From Xanthobacter flavus (GTDB lineage: Bacteria > Pseudomonadota > Alphaproteobacteria > Rhizobiales > Xanthobacteraceae), in the NCBI RefSeq assembly GCF_017875275.1, contig NZ_JAGGML010000001.1, forward strand, positions 310,001 through 374,000: a stretch of DNA of 64,000 nucleotides, given 5' to 3'. Shown here piece after piece: positions 52,892 through 64,000 of this stretch; position 1 is the first letter of the stretch, and each line of letters begins with the position of its first letter. A program made the translations under genes and the position numbers. The notes beneath the pieces are model-generated. The model saw nothing but the letters and a program-made list of their open reading frames with translations, made no database searches and had not been told where the DNA came from.

Positions 52892-54322
52892 TCAGAAGAG
52901 CGAACGGGCAGCGGCACTCGCAGCCTCAATGAGAGGAGCGGGATAGACGAAATAGAAGATCGTGAAAAGGCCGCTCACCCCCAGAACCGCCTTCAGCTCG
53001 GTCGGCATGGGGTCGAAGGCGTCCACCGGCTCGTCGAAATACATGATCTTGACGACCCGCAGGTAATAGAAGGCGCCCACCACCGACGCGAGCACGCCCA
53101 CCACGGCGAGGCCGTAGAGGCCGGCCTGGATGGCGGCGACGAACACGTAATATTTGGCGAGGAAGCCCGCGAGCGGCGGGATGCCGGCCAGCGAGAACAT
53201 CAGCGCGCCCAGCATCAGCGCCATCAGCGGATTGCGGCGGGCAAGACCGGCGAGGTCTTCCACCGTCTCCACGGCCTGGCCCTTGCGGCGCATGGTGAGC
53301 ACGCAGGCGAAGGTGCCGAGCGTCATCATCAGATAGATCGCCATGTAGACCAGCACGCCGCGCACCCCCTCGGTGGTGCCGGCGGCGAGGCCGACGAGGG
53401 CGAAGCCCATGTGGCCAATGGACGAATAGGCGAGCAGTCGCTTGATGTTGCGCTGGCCGATGGCGGCGAAGGCACCGAGCACCATGGAGGCGAGCGAGAC
53501 GAAGGCGACGATCTGCTGCCACTGGTGGGAGACGTGGGGGAAGGCCTCGATGAGCACGCGCACGAAGATGGCCATGCCGGCGACCTTCGGGGCGGAGGCG
53601 AAGAAGGCGGTGACCGGGGTGGGCGCGCCTTCATAGACATCCGGCGTCCACATGTGGAACGGCACGGCCGACACCTTGAAGCACAGGCCCGCCACCAGGA
53701 ACACGAGGCCGAAGATGAGGCCGATGCTCGGCTCCTTCGCCACGGCGGCGATCTGCAGGAAGTTCACCGAGCCGGTGAAGCCGTAGATCAGCGAGGCCCC
53801 GTAGAGCAGCATGCCCGAGGAGAGCGCGCCGAGGACGAAATACTTGAGGCCCGCCTCGGTGGAGCGCACCGAGTCGCGATTGATGGCGGCCACCACGTAG
53901 AGCGAGAGGCTCATCAGTTCGAGGCCGAGATAGAGGGCGATGAGGTCGCCGGCCGAGACCAGCATGAACATGCCGAGCGTGGCGATCACCACCAGCACCG
54001 CATATTCGAACTTCGCCTGCTTCTCCCGGGCCTGCCAGTCCACCGACATGATGAGGGAGACCAGCGCGCCGATGGAGACCAGCACCTTCATGAAGCGGCC
54101 GAAGGCGTCGATCACCAGCGAGCCGTTGAAGGCGGAGACTTCGGTGCCCGGCTGCAGCAGCACCAGCACGCCCGCCGCGGCGAGCACCGCGATGGCAAGC
54201 CCGGTGACCAGATTGGCCGAGCCCTCCCCGCGGAACGCGCCGATGAGGATCAGCACGATGGCCGAGACGGCGAGCACCAGTTCCGGCAGGACCGCGCCGA
54301 GGGGAGGCAGGAGCTGCGACAT
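52892..54322 (-). CDS. nuoN: NADH-quinone oxidoreductase subunit N
   Basis: 476 residues, 14 membrane helices, antiporter-like proton channel of complex I. Key parts: [19 protein letters not shown] (with the conserved Glu), [23 protein letters not shown] (Lys and the WxPDVY signature), [14 protein letters not shown]. Last gene of the nuo series, followed closely by birA. Confidence 0.95.
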   Translation of the reverse strand: MSQLLPPLGAVLPELVLAVSAIVLILIGAFRGEGSANLVTGLAIAVLAAAGVLVLLQPGTEVSAFNGSLVIDAFGRFMKVLVSIGALVSLIMSVDWQAREKQAKFEYAVLVVIATLGMFMLVSAGDLIALYLGLELMSLSLYVVAAINRDSVRSTEAGLKYFVLGALSSGMLLYGASLIYGFTGSVNFLQIAAVAKEPSIGLIFGLVFLVAGLCFKVSAVPFHMWTPDVYEGAPTPVTAFFASAPKVAGMAIFVRVLIEAFPHVSHQWQQIVAFVSLASMVLGAFAAIGQRNIKRLLAYSSIGHMGFALVGLAAGTTEGVRGVLVYMAIYLMMTLGTFACVLTMRRKGQAVETVEDLAGLARRNPLMALMLGALMFSLAGIPPLAGFLAKYYVFVAAIQAGLYGLAVVGVLASVVGAFYYLRVVKIMYFDEPVDAFDPMPTELKAVLGVSGLFTIFYFVYPAPLIEAASAAARSLF

Positions 54323-54338
54323 GAGGCGTCCTCGAAAA

Positions 54339-55856
54339 TCAGAAGCTCAGCAGCAGGGCGGTCTTCACCGCGCCCGCCACGGAATCGGTGCGCGCGACGA
54401 CCGCGTTCACCGCATGGGATGTCATGTTGAGGATGGGCGCGGGCCACACGCCGAACAGGATGGTGAGGATCACCAGCGGGACCATGATGACGATCTCGCG
54501 GGGCGAGAGGTCGGCCATGGACTTCAGCTTCTCCTTCTCCAGCGGGCCAAACACCACGCGCCAGTAGAGCCAGAGCGCGTAGGCCGCCGAGAAGATGACG
54601 CCGGTGGCCGCGAAGAAGGCGACCCAGGTGTTGCGCTCGAAGGCGGCGAGCATGGTGAGGAATTCGCCGACGAAGCCCGAGGTGCCCGGCAGGCCCACGT
54701 TCGCCATGGTGAACACCATCAGCACCGTCGCGTAGAGCGGCATGCGCTTCACGAGGCCGCCATAGGCGGCGATCTCGCGGGTGTGCAGCCGGTCGTAGAT
54801 CACGCCGACGCACAGGAACAGCGCGCCCGAGACGAAGCCGTGGGAGATCATGAGGAACATGGCGCCCTGCAGGCCCTGCTCGTTCATGGCGAAGATGCCC
54901 ATCGTCACGAAGCCCATGTGGGCGATGGACGAATAGGCGATCAGCTTCTTGATGTCCTCCTGCACCAGCGCGACGAGCGAGGTGTAGATGATGGCCACCA
55001 CCGACAGGGTGAACACCATAGGCGCGAAATAATGGCTCGCCTCCGGGAACATGGGCAGCGAGAAGCGCAGGAAGCCGTAGCCGCCCATCTTCAGCAGCAC
55101 GCCCGCCAGGATGACAGAGCCGGCGGTGGGCGCCTCCACGTGGGCGTCGGGCAGCCAGGTGTGCACCGGCCACATGGGCATCTTCACCGCGAAGGAGGCG
55201 AAGAAGGCGAGCCAGAGCCAGAACTGCATGCCCGACGGGAAGCCGAACTGCATCAGGGTGGGCACGTCCGTCGTGCCGGCCTTCCAGTACATGGCCATGA
55301 TGGCGAGCATCATCAGCACCGAGCCGGCCAGCGTGTAGAGGAAGAACTTGAAGGCCGCGTAGATGCGGCGCGGCCCGCCCCACACGCCGATGATGAGGAA
55401 CATCGGGATGAGGCCGCCCTCGAAGAAGAAGTAGAAGAGGACAAGGTCGAGGGCCGTGAAGGTGCCGAGCATCATGGTCTCGAGCACCAGGAAGGCGATC
55501 ATGTATTCCTTCACGCGCTTATGCACGCTCTCCCAGGAGGCGAGGATGCAGAAGGGCATGAGGAAGGTGGTGAGGATGACGAAGGGCAGCGAGATGCCGT
55601 CCACGCCCATGTGATAGGACGCGAGATCGCCGAGCCACGCCTTCTTTTCCACGAACTGGAAACCGGGCGCCGAAGCGTCGAAGCCCGGCAGCAGCAGCAG
55701 CGACACCAGGAAGGTGACGAGCGTGGTCCACAGCGCCACCCAGCGGGCGTTGCGCGCGGACACCTCGTCGTCGCCCCGCACCACGAAGATGAAGAGCGCC
55801 CCGACCAAAGGCAGGAAGGTGACGACGGAGAGGATGGGCCAGTCGGTCATCGTCAC
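54339..55856 (-). CDS. nuoM: NADH-quinone oxidoreductase subunit M
   Basis: 505 residues. [23 protein letters not shown] carries the channel Glu, then [23 protein letters not shown] and [14 protein letters not shown], the antiporter signatures. Its ATG overlaps the nuoL stop by 4 bases. Confidence 0.95.
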   Translation of the reverse strand: MTMTDWPILSVVTFLPLVGALFIFVVRGDDEVSARNARWVALWTTLVTFLVSLLLLPGFDASAPGFQFVEKKAWLGDLASYHMGVDGISLPFVILTTFLMPFCILASWESVHKRVKEYMIAFLVLETMMLGTFTALDLVLFYFFFEGGLIPMFLIIGVWGGPRRIYAAFKFFLYTLAGSVLMMLAIMAMYWKAGTTDVPTLMQFGFPSGMQFWLWLAFFASFAVKMPMWPVHTWLPDAHVEAPTAGSVILAGVLLKMGGYGFLRFSLPMFPEASHYFAPMVFTLSVVAIIYTSLVALVQEDIKKLIAYSSIAHMGFVTMGIFAMNEQGLQGAMFLMISHGFVSGALFLCVGVIYDRLHTREIAAYGGLVKRMPLYATVLMVFTMANVGLPGTSGFVGEFLTMLAAFERNTWVAFFAATGVIFSAAYALWLYWRVVFGPLEKEKLKSMADLSPREIVIMVPLVILTILFGVWPAPILNMTSHAVNAVVARTDSVAGAVKTALLLSF

Positions 55857-57778
55857 ACTCCGGCGAACATGAACCAGGTGATGAGGGCCGCGACGCCGAT
55901 CAGCATCACGAAGGCGTAATGGTAGAGGTAGCCGGTCTGCAACCGCACCACCCCGCGGGTGATGTCGAGCACGCGGGCGGAGACGCCATCCGGGCCCAGC
56001 CCGTCGATGATGGTGCCGTCACCGCGCTTCCACAGGGTGCGGCCGAGCCAGAGCGTCGGACGCACAAAGAGGAAGTTGTAGATCTCGTCGAAGTACCACT
56101 TGTTCAGCAGGAACTGGTACAGCGCGTCCTGCGACTTCGCGAGCTGCGCCGGCACCTTCGGGTTCACGATGTAGAACCAGATGGCGAACAGCGAGCCCAC
56201 CACCATCATCACCGTGGGAGCGAAGGCCGCCCAGCCGGGGATGTCGTGCATGGCGTGCAGGATATGGTTCTCCGCGCCCATGAAGATGGAGTGGCGGAAG
56301 AAGTGCTCCACGCCCTCGCCCACGAAGATGTTCTTGAAGGCGATGCCGGCGAACAGCGCGCCCAGCGAGAGCACGCCGAGCGGAATGGTCATCACCAGCG
56401 GGCTCTCGTGCGCGGCCTCATAATGATGATGGTCGTGCGGGTGACCCCAGAAGGTGAGGAAGATGAGACGCCACGAGTAGAAGGCGGTGAGCGCCGCGGC
56501 GATCACGGTCATCCAGTAGCCGTAGACGTGGAAATAGTTGTGGCTCGCATAGGCCGCCTCGATGATGGCGTCCTTGGAGTAATAGCCGGCGAGGAACGGG
56601 AAGCCGGTGATGGCCAGCGTGCCGATCACCATCGTCCAGTAGGTGAAGGGGATCTTCTTCCTCAGGCCGCCCATGTGCCGCATGTCCTGCTCATGGTGCA
56701 TGGCGTGGATGACCGAGCCGGCACCGAGGAAGAGCAGCGCCTTGAAGAAGGCGTGCGTGAGCAGGTGGAACATTCCGATGGAATAGGCGCCCGCGCCCAT
56801 GGCCACGAACATGTAGCCGAGCTGGGAGCAGGTGGAATAGGCGATCACCTTCTTGATGTCGTTCTGCACCAGGCCGACCGTGGCGGCGAAGAAGGCGGTG
56901 GTCGCGCCCACCAGCATCACCACGTTGAGCGCGGTCTGCGACAATTCGAAGATGGGCGACATGCGCGCCACCATGAACACGCCGGCCGTCACCATGGTGG
57001 CGGCGTGGATGAGGGCGGAGACCGGGGTCGGTCCTTCCATCGCGTCCGGCAGCCAGGTGTGCAGCAGGAACTGGGCCGACTTGCCGCACGCGCCGACGAA
57101 CAGCAGCAGCGCGATGACGGTCGGCGCATCCCAATTGTGGCCGAGGAAGGAGATGGTCTTGCCCGCAAGGCCCGGGGCGGCGGCGAACACCTCCTCGAAG
57201 GCGATGGAGCCGGTCATCACGAAGATGGCGAAGATGCCCAGCATGAAGCCGAAGTCGCCCACGCGGTTCACCACGAAGGCCTTCATGGCCGCCGCGTTGG
57301 CCGAGGGCTTCTCGTACCAGAAGCCGATGAGCAGATAGGAGGCGAGGCCCACGCCCTCCCAGCCGAAGAACAGCTGGAGCAGGTTGTCCGCCGTCACCAG
57401 CATGAGCATGGCGAAGGTGAACAGCGACAGATAGGCGAAGAAGCGCGGCCGGCTCGGGTCCTCGTGCATGTAGCCGATGGAGTAGAGGTGGACGAGCGAG
57501 GACACGGTGGTGACGACGATCAGCATGATCACCGTCATGGTGTCGATGCGGAACGCCCAGTCGACCTTGAGGTCGCCCACGTAGATCCACTTCATCACCT
57601 GCACGCGGGTGTCGTGGTCGCCGAAGCCGACCGCGAAGAAGGCGATCCAGGCGAGCAGGCACGCGACGAACAGGAACGAGGTGGTCACCACCTCGCTGGC
57701 GCGGTCACCGATCTTCTTGCCGAACAGGCCGGCGATGAGGAAGCCGAGAAGGGGGAGGAAGACAATCGCCTGATACAT
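55853..57778 (-). CDS. nuoL: NADH-quinone oxidoreductase subunit L
   Basis: 641 residues. [50 protein letters not shown] and [16 protein letters not shown] identify the distal proton pump; the C-terminal ~100 residues hold the long lateral helix. Spaced 4 bases from nuoK. Confidence 0.95.
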   Translation of the reverse strand: MYQAIVFLPLLGFLIAGLFGKKIGDRASEVVTTSFLFVACLLAWIAFFAVGFGDHDTRVQVMKWIYVGDLKVDWAFRIDTMTVIMLIVVTTVSSLVHLYSIGYMHEDPSRPRFFAYLSLFTFAMLMLVTADNLLQLFFGWEGVGLASYLLIGFWYEKPSANAAAMKAFVVNRVGDFGFMLGIFAIFVMTGSIAFEEVFAAAPGLAGKTISFLGHNWDAPTVIALLLFVGACGKSAQFLLHTWLPDAMEGPTPVSALIHAATMVTAGVFMVARMSPIFELSQTALNVVMLVGATTAFFAATVGLVQNDIKKVIAYSTCSQLGYMFVAMGAGAYSIGMFHLLTHAFFKALLFLGAGSVIHAMHHEQDMRHMGGLRKKIPFTYWTMVIGTLAITGFPFLAGYYSKDAIIEAAYASHNYFHVYGYWMTVIAAALTAFYSWRLIFLTFWGHPHDHHHYEAAHESPLVMTIPLGVLSLGALFAGIAFKNIFVGEGVEHFFRHSIFMGAENHILHAMHDIPGWAAFAPTVMMVVGSLFAIWFYIVNPKVPAQLAKSQDALYQFLLNKWYFDEIYNFLFVRPTLWLGRTLWKRGDGTIIDGLGPDGVSARVLDITRGVVRLQTGYLYHYAFVMLIGVAALITWFMFAGV

Positions 57779-57782
57779 GGCC

Positions 57783-58091
57783 TCAGCCCTTCATGGCGTT
57801 GATGTCCTCGACGGCGATCGAACCGCGGTTGCGGTAGAACACCACGAGGATGGCGAGGCCGATGGCCGCCTCGGCTGCGGCGACGGTGAGCACGAGCAGC
57901 GCGAACACCTGGCCCGTCAGATTCCCGAGGAAGGCGGAGAACGAGACGAGGTTGATGTTCACGGCGAGCAGGATCAGCTCCACCGACATAAGGATGACGA
58001 TGACGTTCTTCCGGTTGAGGAAGATGCCGAGCGTCCCGAGCGTGAACAGGATCGCCGCGACGGTCAGATAGTGGGAGAGACCGATGTCCAT
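57783..58091 (-). CDS. nuoK: NADH-quinone oxidoreductase subunit K
   Basis: 102 residues from MDIGLSHYL; the ATG two codons earlier is too close to the GAGG site. Three helices with the two conserved Glu ([16 protein letters not shown] and [14 protein letters not shown]). Confidence 0.94.
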   Translation of the reverse strand: MDIGLSHYLTVAAILFTLGTLGIFLNRKNVIVILMSVELILLAVNINLVSFSAFLGNLTGQVFALLVLTVAAAEAAIGLAILVVFYRNRGSIAVEDINAMKG

Positions 58092-58102
58092 GCCCATCCC
58101 CC

Positions 58103-58711
58103 TCAGAGGCCCTGGCCGGGACGCACCTTCACCACCTCGATGGTGGAGGAGCGCGTCACCTGAGCCGTGATGTTCTGCCGGCGCACGTTCACCTTGTGGC
58201 GCAGCGTGAGCACGATGGCGCCGATCATGGCGACGAGCAGCACGAAGCCGGCGGCCTGGAAGAAGTAGATGTAATCCGTGTAGAGCACGGCCGCGATGGC
58301 GCGCACGTTGCTCTCGGTGGCGATGCCGCCCGGCGCGGACTGGACCGCGGAGGCGACCCCCGGCCCGGTCGCCCAGGCGCCCACCACCAGCACCAGCTCG
58401 GCGAGGAAGATGAGGCCCACCACCACGCCAACCGGCAGGTACTGCAGGAAGCCCTGGCGCAGCTCCACGAAATCCACGTCGAGCATCATCACGACGAAGA
58501 GGAAGAGCACCGCCACCGCGCCCACATAGACCACCACCAGGATCAGCGCGAGGAACTCGGCGCCGATGAGGATGAAGAGGCCCGCCGCGTTCACGAACGC
58601 GAGGATGAGGAACAGAACCGACTGCACCGGGTTGCGGGAGGAGATCACCATGAAGGCGGACGCCACCAGCACGAAGGCGAAGAGATAGAAAAACGCTGCC
58701 GCGACGCTCAT
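58103..58711 (-). CDS. nuoJ: NADH-quinone oxidoreductase subunit J
   Basis: 202 residues from [11 protein letters not shown]. Five helices; the third has [20 protein letters not shown] with the pi-bulge Tyr/Gly region. The C-terminal tail is hydrophilic. About 200 bp separate it from nuoI. Confidence 0.94.
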   Translation of the reverse strand: MSVAAAFFYLFAFVLVASAFMVISSRNPVQSVLFLILAFVNAAGLFILIGAEFLALILVVVYVGAVAVLFLFVVMMLDVDFVELRQGFLQYLPVGVVVGLIFLAELVLVVGAWATGPGVASAVQSAPGGIATESNVRAIAAVLYTDYIYFFQAAGFVLLVAMIGAIVLTLRHKVNVRRQNITAQVTRSSTIEVVKVRPGQGL

Positions 58712-58909
58712 GCGCGTAGCCCCCCTGCCCGCGGCGCGCCAGCGCCGGTCATGTCCGGCCCCGCAAGGCGGCCGGCCCCTGTGATGTGCTGACGCATCCC
58801 GAAAACCCGACGCATCCCGAAAGTCCAATCTGTGGCGCCGCGCGTTGCCGCACGTCGCCGGTCCCGTTCCAGAAGACCGGCAGGATGCCGGCCGTGTTCG
58901 TCTCGCCGC
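58712..58909. other. nuoI-nuoJ spacer with a tandem repeat
   Basis: 198 bp inside the otherwise tight nuo cluster. It contains a tandem repeat of GACGCATCCCGAAA (58,791-58,804 and 58,809-58,822). No gene seen; a processing site or secondary promoter is possible. Confidence 0.4.
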
Positions 58910-59398
58910 TCAGCGGTAGGGCGCATCGAGTGCGATGGACCGCGCGATCTCGCGCTCCCACCGGTCGCCGTTCGCGAGCAGCTTTTCCTTGTCGTAGTAA
59001 AGTTCCTCGCGCGTCTCGGTGGCGAACTCGAAGTTCGGTCCCTCGACGATCGCATCCACCGGGCATGCCTCCTGGCAGAAGCCGCAATAGATGCACTTCA
59101 CCATGTCGATGTCGTAACGCGTCGTGCGGCGCGTCCCGTCGTTGCGGCGCGGGCCGGCCTCGATGGTGATGGCCTGCGCCGGGCAGATGGCCTCGCACAG
59201 CTTGCAGGCGATGCAGCGCTCTTCCCCGTTGGGATAGCGGCGCAGGGCATGCTCGCCGCGGAAACGCGGCGAGAGCGGGCCCTTCTCGAAGGGATAGTTC
59301 AGCGTCGCCTTGGGCTTGAAGAAATAGCGCATGGCGAGGAAGAAGCCCGAGACGAGCTCCGTGAGAAAGATGGCGCGCGCGGCCTGATCGAGCTTCAC
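58910..59398 (-). CDS. nuoI: NADH-quinone oxidoreductase subunit I
   Basis: 162 residues with two 4Fe-4S motifs, [16 protein letters not shown] and [16 protein letters not shown] (clusters N6a and N6b), after an amphipathic N-terminal helix and [15 protein letters not shown]. Confidence 0.95.
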   Translation of the reverse strand: MKLDQAARAIFLTELVSGFFLAMRYFFKPKATLNYPFEKGPLSPRFRGEHALRRYPNGEERCIACKLCEAICPAQAITIEAGPRRNDGTRRTTRYDIDMVKCIYCGFCQEACPVDAIVEGPNFEFATETREELYYDKEKLLANGDRWEREIARSIALDAPYR

Positions 59399-59441
59399 AG
59401 GCGCTCTCCCCGAAGGCTGTGCGGAAGGGTGGAGGGACGGT

Positions 59442-60461
59442 TCATCGCGGTGCCGTCCCAGTGAAGTGCAGCACGCCCGCGACCACCACCACGGCGACGA
59501 GGGAGATCGGCAGGAACACCTTCCAGCCGAGCCGCATGAGCTGGTCGTAGCGATAGCGGGGCACCATGGCCTTGGCCATCGCGAACAGGAAGAACATGAA
59601 GCAGAGCTTGATGACGAACCACACCAGCCCCGGCACCCAGGTGAAGGGCGCGAACGGGATGGGCGAGAGCCAGCCGCCGAGGAACAGGATGGTCCCCATG
59701 GCGCACATGGTCATGATGGCCACGTACTCGCCCAGCATGAACAGCAGGTAGGGGGTCGAGCCGTATTCCGTCATGAAGCCCGCCACCAGCTCCGATTCCG
59801 CTTCCACGAGGTCGAAGGGCGGGCGGTTCGTCTCGGCCAGCGCCGACACGAAGAAGATGACGAACATGGGCAGCAGCGGCAGCCAGTACCAGCCGAGGAA
59901 GCCGAAGCGGCCGTTCTGCGCCTCGACAATCTCGGAGAGGTTCAGCGAGCCGGCGCACATCAGCACGGTGATGATGACGAAGCCGATGGAGACCTCGTAG
60001 GACACCATCTGCGCCGCCGAGCGGAGCGCGGCGAGGAAGGGGTACTTCGAGTTCGAAGCCCAGCCGCCCATGATGATGCCGTACACGCCGAGCGACGAGA
60101 TGGCGAAGATGTAGAGCACGCCGACGTTGAGGTCCGCGATCACCCAGCCCGGCGCGATGGGCACCACCGCCCAGGCGGCGAGCGCGAGCACGCAGGTGAC
60201 GAGCGGGGCGAGCAGGAAGATCGCCTTGTTGGAGCCCGACGGGATGGTCGGCTCCTTCAGCACGAACTTCAGAAGGTCGGCGAAGGATTGCAGGAGGCCG
60301 AACGGCCCCACCACGTTGGGACCGCGGCGCAGTTGCACCGCCGCCCAGATCTTGCGGTCCGCCAGCAGGATGAAGGCGATGAAGATCAGGAGCGCCACGA
60401 GCAGCGCGAGGCTCTGCCCGAGGATGATGAGCACCTGGATGAGGGTGTCCTGCCAGTTCAT
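59442..60461 (-). CDS. nuoH: NADH-quinone oxidoreductase subunit H
   Basis: 339 residues, eight helices around the quinone site. [46 protein letters not shown] and [20 protein letters not shown] are diagnostic. Start MNWQDTLIQ at 60,461. Confidence 0.95.
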   Translation of the reverse strand: MNWQDTLIQVLIILGQSLALLVALLIFIAFILLADRKIWAAVQLRRGPNVVGPFGLLQSFADLLKFVLKEPTIPSGSNKAIFLLAPLVTCVLALAAWAVVPIAPGWVIADLNVGVLYIFAISSLGVYGIIMGGWASNSKYPFLAALRSAAQMVSYEVSIGFVIITVLMCAGSLNLSEIVEAQNGRFGFLGWYWLPLLPMFVIFFVSALAETNRPPFDLVEAESELVAGFMTEYGSTPYLLFMLGEYVAIMTMCAMGTILFLGGWLSPIPFAPFTWVPGLVWFVIKLCFMFFLFAMAKAMVPRYRYDQLMRLGWKVFLPISLVAVVVVAGVLHFTGTAPR

Positions 60462-60511
60462 GTCCGCGTTTCCGTGAAGCTCGCAGCCGTCCGGTTCACC
60501 GTGCCCATCGC

Positions 60512-62590
60512 CTACTCCGCCGCTTCCGCCGCCGCCGCAAGGCGCAGCGCGGAGCATTCGGCCATCACGGCGGAAGCCCGCGCGATGGGGTTGGTGAGGA
60601 AGAAGTCCTCGATCACCGGCGCGAACGCCGCCTTGTCCACGCTGCCGCCGGCGCCCGCAAGGGTCGCCACCGCGCCCGCGTCCGCCACCGCCGCCTCGTC
60701 GATATGGCCGAGGTGGGGATAGGCCGAAACGAGCTGCGCGCGCAGTGCCTGCATGTTGTCGAAGGGCAGCGTCTGGCCCAGCACCTCGGACAGCGCCCGC
60801 AGGATCGCCCAGTCCTCGCGCGCCTCGCCGGGCGGGAAGGCGGCGCGGTTGGCGAACTGCACCCGGCCTTCCGTGTTCACATAGATGCCCGACTTCTCGG
60901 GATAGGCGGCGCCGGGCAGGATCACGTCCGCCCGGTGGGCGCCGCGATCGCCATGGGTGCCGAGATAGACGACGAAGGCGCCGGGGGCGACCTCCACCTC
61001 GTCCGCGCCCATCAGGAAGGCCACGTCCAGCGCGCCGGGGGCGGTCATGGCCGCAACGTCCAGCCCGCCGGGCCCGGGCACCGCGCCCACATCGAGCGCG
61101 CCGACGCGGGAAGCCGCGGTGTGCAGCACGCCGAAGCCGTTCCAGCCGTCCTTCACCGCGCCCACCGCAACCGCCACGCGGGCGGCCAGCGAGAGCACCG
61201 CCGCGCCATCCGGCCGCGCCAGCGCGCCCTGGCCGACGATGACCAGCGGCCGCTCGGCCTTGCGCAGCACGTCGCCGAAGGCGGACGAGCCGGCGAGATC
61301 GGCAAGGCTGTCGGGGCCGGCGCCGAGATAATCATAGGCGTAGGTGAGGTCCACCTTGGCGCCGATGAGGCCCACCTTCAGCCCGCCCTGGCGCCAGCGC
61401 TTGCGGATGCGCGCATTGATGACGGAGGCCTCATGACGCGGGTCGGTGCCCACGAGAAGGATGGCGTCCGCCTGCTCGATGCCGGCGATGGTGGGGTTGA
61501 ACACATAGGTCGCGCGACCCAGCGCCGGATCGAGCTTCGCGCCGTCCTGGCGCGCGTCGATGTTGGCGGAGCTGAGCTTGCCCATCAGCGTCTTGAGGGC
61601 GAACACCTCTTCCACGCTGGCGAGATCGCCGACGATGGCACCGACCTTCGCGGAGGTGGTGGCCTTCACCTTGGCGGCGATGGCGGCGAACGCCTCGCCC
61701 CAGGAGGCGGCCACGAGACGTCCATCCTTGCGTACATAGGGGCGATCGAGCCGCTGGACCTTCAGGCCGTCCCACACATAGCGGGACTTGTCGGAGATCC
61801 ACTCCTCGTTCACGAGGTCGTTGTTGCGCGGCAGGATGCGCATGACCTCGCGGCCACGGGTGTCGATGCGGATATTGGAGCCGACCGCATCCATGACGTC
61901 GATGGACTCGGTCTTCACCAGTTCCCACGGCCGGGCATGAAACTGGTAGGGCTTGTGGGTCAGCGCGCCCACCGGGCAGAGGTCCGCCACGTTGCCCTGC
62001 ATCTCGGAGCGCATGGCGTGCTCGAGATAGGTGGTGATCTCCATGTCCTCGCCGCGGCCGATGGCGCCGAGGTCCGGCACGCCGGCAACTTCGGTGGAGA
62101 AACGCACGCAGCGGGTGCACTGGATGCACCGGTTCATGGAGGTCTTGACCAGCGGGCCGATGTATTTGTCTTCCACCGCCCGCTTGTTCTCGGCGAAGCG
62201 CGAGGTGTCCGCGCCGTAGGCCATCGCCTGGTCCTGCAGGTCGCACTCGCCGCCCTGATCGCAGATCGGGCAATCCAGCGGGTGGTTGATGAGCAGGAAC
62301 TCCATCACCCCTTCGCGGGCCTTCTTCACCATGGGGCTCTTGGTGAGCACCACGGGCGGCTCGCCGTTGGGGCCGGGGCGCAGGTCCTTCACCGCCATGG
62401 CGCAGGACGCCGTGGGCTTGGGCGGACCGCCCTTCACTTCCACCAGGCACATGCGGCAGTTGCCCGCGATGGACAGCCGCTCATGGAAGCAGAAGCGCGG
62501 AATCTCGACGCCCGCCGCCTCGCACGCCTGGAGCAGCGTGTATTCGGCAGGTACATCGACCTCGGTTCCGTCGACGACGATCTTCGCCAT
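60512..62590 (-). CDS. nuoG: NADH-quinone oxidoreductase subunit G
   Basis: 692 residues from MAKIVVDG. 2Fe-2S domain [19 protein letters not shown] (N1b), then [18 protein letters not shown], and [12 protein letters not shown] for the 4Fe-4S clusters, followed by the molybdopterin-oxidoreductase-like domain without cofactor. A longer start at 62,662 adds only low-complexity residues. Confidence 0.94.
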   Translation of the reverse strand: MAKIVVDGTEVDVPAEYTLLQACEAAGVEIPRFCFHERLSIAGNCRMCLVEVKGGPPKPTASCAMAVKDLRPGPNGEPPVVLTKSPMVKKAREGVMEFLLINHPLDCPICDQGGECDLQDQAMAYGADTSRFAENKRAVEDKYIGPLVKTSMNRCIQCTRCVRFSTEVAGVPDLGAIGRGEDMEITTYLEHAMRSEMQGNVADLCPVGALTHKPYQFHARPWELVKTESIDVMDAVGSNIRIDTRGREVMRILPRNNDLVNEEWISDKSRYVWDGLKVQRLDRPYVRKDGRLVAASWGEAFAAIAAKVKATTSAKVGAIVGDLASVEEVFALKTLMGKLSSANIDARQDGAKLDPALGRATYVFNPTIAGIEQADAILLVGTDPRHEASVINARIRKRWRQGGLKVGLIGAKVDLTYAYDYLGAGPDSLADLAGSSAFGDVLRKAERPLVIVGQGALARPDGAAVLSLAARVAVAVGAVKDGWNGFGVLHTAASRVGALDVGAVPGPGGLDVAAMTAPGALDVAFLMGADEVEVAPGAFVVYLGTHGDRGAHRADVILPGAAYPEKSGIYVNTEGRVQFANRAAFPPGEAREDWAILRALSEVLGQTLPFDNMQALRAQLVSAYPHLGHIDEAAVADAGAVATLAGAGGSVDKAAFAPVIEDFFLTNPIARASAVMAECSALRLAAAAEAAE

Positions 62591-62707
62591 CACTTCCACC
62601 TCACCTTGAACCGCGCCGGGCGCGGCCGGAGCCGGACGCACGGCGTCCGCTCCCTGAGACAACTCCCCTCCCCGCCCGTCGCGTCGGCGCGCCCGGCGGG
62701 GTGCTCT

Positions 62708-64000
62708 TCACTCCGCCGCCACCGGAACCACCGGTTCCGGATGCGGGTTGGCGGCATACTGGTCGATGCGCGCCTCGATCACATGACGATAGTGCCGGAT
62801 GAGGCCCTGCACCGGCCACGCGGCGGCATCGCCAAGCGCGCAGATGGTGTGGCCCTCGATCTGGGTGGTGACTTCCAGCAGCAGGTCGATCTCGCGCTTC
62901 TGGGCGCGGCCCTCGGCCATGCGGTTGACCACCCGCCACATCCAGCCGGTGCCCTCGCGGCAGGGCGTGCACTGGCCGCAGCTCTCATGCTTGAAGAAGG
63001 CGGAGATGCGGGCGATGGCCTTGATGATGTCGGTGGACTTGTCCATCACCAGCACGCCGGCGGTGCCGAAGGACGACTTCACCGCGCGGGTGCCGTCGAA
63101 GTCCATGATGAGGTCTTCGCACTGCTCGCCGGGGATCACCGGGCAGGACGCGCCGCCGGGGATGATGCCGAGCAGATTGTCCCATCCGCCACGGATGCCG
63201 CCGCCATGCTTCTCCACGAGCTCCTTGAAGGGGATGCTCATGGCCTCCTCGATCACGCAGGGCGTGTTGACGTGGCCGGCGAGGCTGAACAGCTTGGTGC
63301 CCACGTTGTTCGGCCGGCCGATGGAGGAGAACCAGGCCGCGCCGCGCCGCAGGATGGTGGGGGCGACCGCGATGCTCTCCACGTTGTTCACCGTGGTGGG
63401 GCAGCCATAGAGGCCCATGTTCGCGGGGAACGGGGGCTTCAGGCGCGGCATGCCCTTCTTGCCCTCGAGGCTCTCCAGCAGCGCGGTCTCCTCGCCGCAG
63501 ATATAGGCGCCGGCGCCGTGATGCACGTAGAGATCGAAGGGATAGCCGTGGACGTTGTCCTTGCCGATGAGGCGCGCCTCATAGGCCTGGTCCACCGCCG
63601 CCTGCAGGCGCTCGCGCTCGAAGATGTATTCGCCGCGGATGTAGATGTAGGCGGCGTGGGCGCCCATGGCGAAGGAGGCGATCAGGCAGCCCTCGATCAG
63701 CGTGTGCGGATCGTTGCGCATGATCTCCCGGTCCTTGCAGGTGCCGGGCTCGGATTCGTCGGCGTTCACCACGAGATAGTGGGGGCGGCCATCGGACTGC
63801 TTGGGCATGAAGGACCACTTCATGCCCGTGGAGAAGCCGGCGCCGCCGCGGCCGCGCAGGCCCGACGCCTTCATCTCGTTGATGATCCAGTCGCGGCCCT
63901 TCTCCAGGATGGCCTTGGTGCCGTCCCAGTTGCCACGCTTGAGGGCGCCCTGAAGACCGAAGTCGTGGAAGCCGTAGAGATTGGTGAAGATGCGGTCCTT
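62708..64000 (-). CDS. nuoF: NADH-quinone oxidoreductase subunit F (5' end cut by window)
   Basis: 430 residues are visible, starting [18 protein letters not shown], so only a few N-terminal residues are missing. NADH/FMN site [34 protein letters not shown], and the N3 cluster ligands [17 protein letters not shown]-terminal Pro/Val/Ala-rich tail ends the protein. Confidence 0.95.
   Translation of the reverse strand, partial: KDRIFTNLYGFHDFGLQGALKRGNWDGTKAILEKGRDWIINEMKASGLRGRGGAGFSTGMKWSFMPKQSDGRPHYLVVNADESEPGTCKDREIMRNDPHTLIEGCLIASFAMGAHAAYIYIRGEYIFERERLQAAVDQAYEARLIGKDNVHGYPFDLYVHHGAGAYICGEETALLESLEGKKGMPRLKPPFPANMGLYGCPTTVNNVESIAVAPTILRRGAAWFSSIGRPNNVGTKLFSLAGHVNTPCVIEEAMSIPFKELVEKHGGGIRGGWDNLLGIIPGGASCPVIPGEQCEDLIMDFDGTRAVKSSFGTAGVLVMDKSTDIIKAIARISAFFKHESCGQCTPCREGTGWMWRVVNRMAEGRAQKREIDLLLEVTTQIEGHTICALGDAAAWPVQGLIRHYRHVIEARIDQYAANPHPEPVVPVAAE

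Noticed and set aside
53411-57802. Long plus-strand frames across nuoN, nuoM and nuoL
   Set aside because: They are His/Glu/Arg-rich mirror frames of membrane-protein genes whose motifs are clear on the minus strand.

Overview
The window looks like a high-GC alphaproteobacterium of the order Hyphomicrobiales, probably near Xanthobacteraceae. The main reason is the rightmost ~13 kb: a complex I operon in the order nuoF-G-H-I-J-K-L-M-N followed by birA, RNase J, methylmalonyl-CoA epimerase and a DUF1467 protein, an arrangement known from this order. All taxonomic and family calls here come from reading motifs, not from database searches.

Positions 1 to about 39,577 are accessory DNA that reads as most of an integrative and conjugative or mobilizable element, lying against the 3' end of an initiator tRNA gene (39,534-39,610, minus strand). 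A transfer and maintenance operon runs leftward from 7295 to 501: excisionase-like HTH protein, RepA-type initiator, ParA, ribbon-helix-helix protein, DUF2840, TraF-type peptidase, DUF736, lytic transglycosylase and relaxase. I see a candidate oriT just upstream of the relaxase gene (IncP-like inverted repeat plus nick-like sequence) and a candidate oriV inside the 3' end of repA (three iterons, two DnaA boxes, AT-rich 12-mers). At 7.7-8.9 kb a QseM-like DUF2285 gene faces a two-ORF FseA-like activator whose halves join by a +1 shift at a run of six G. This is the regulatory logic known from ICEMlSym of Mesorhizobium loti.

From 9 to 24.6 kb lie genes typical of such elements: DUF736, DUF2493, Toprim, a very large strawberry-notch helicase/methyltransferase, a ParB-domain protein, ArdC and several hypothetical proteins. 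Three of these genes share the same structured 5' leader. A defence island at 24.9-37.1 kb follows: McrBC, a Gabija-like OLD nuclease plus UvrD helicase pair (the nuclease gene has an in-frame TGA), and an RHH-methyltransferase-type IIG restriction operon coupled by ATGA overlaps. A small conserved gene, an orphan Phd-type antitoxin and a large serine recombinase complete the element. The recombinase reading frame runs through the tRNA terminator into the tRNA gene. No T4SS genes are in the window, and the left end of the element is not visible.

Between the tRNA-fMet and a tRNA-Leu (44,149-44,233) are azlD, a C-terminal azlC remnant, and a 3.7-kb island of small unknown genes. The island carries a striking repeat region (24-bp sites around an AT-rich stretch) that looks like a replication origin or operator complex, several strong terminators and one phage-like small protein.

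From 44.3 kb the window is core chromosome: a DoxX-like protein, an A-type Fe-S carrier, a 1257-residue PAS/GGDEF/EAL protein, DUF1467, mce, RNase J, birA and nuoN to nuoF (cut by the window end).
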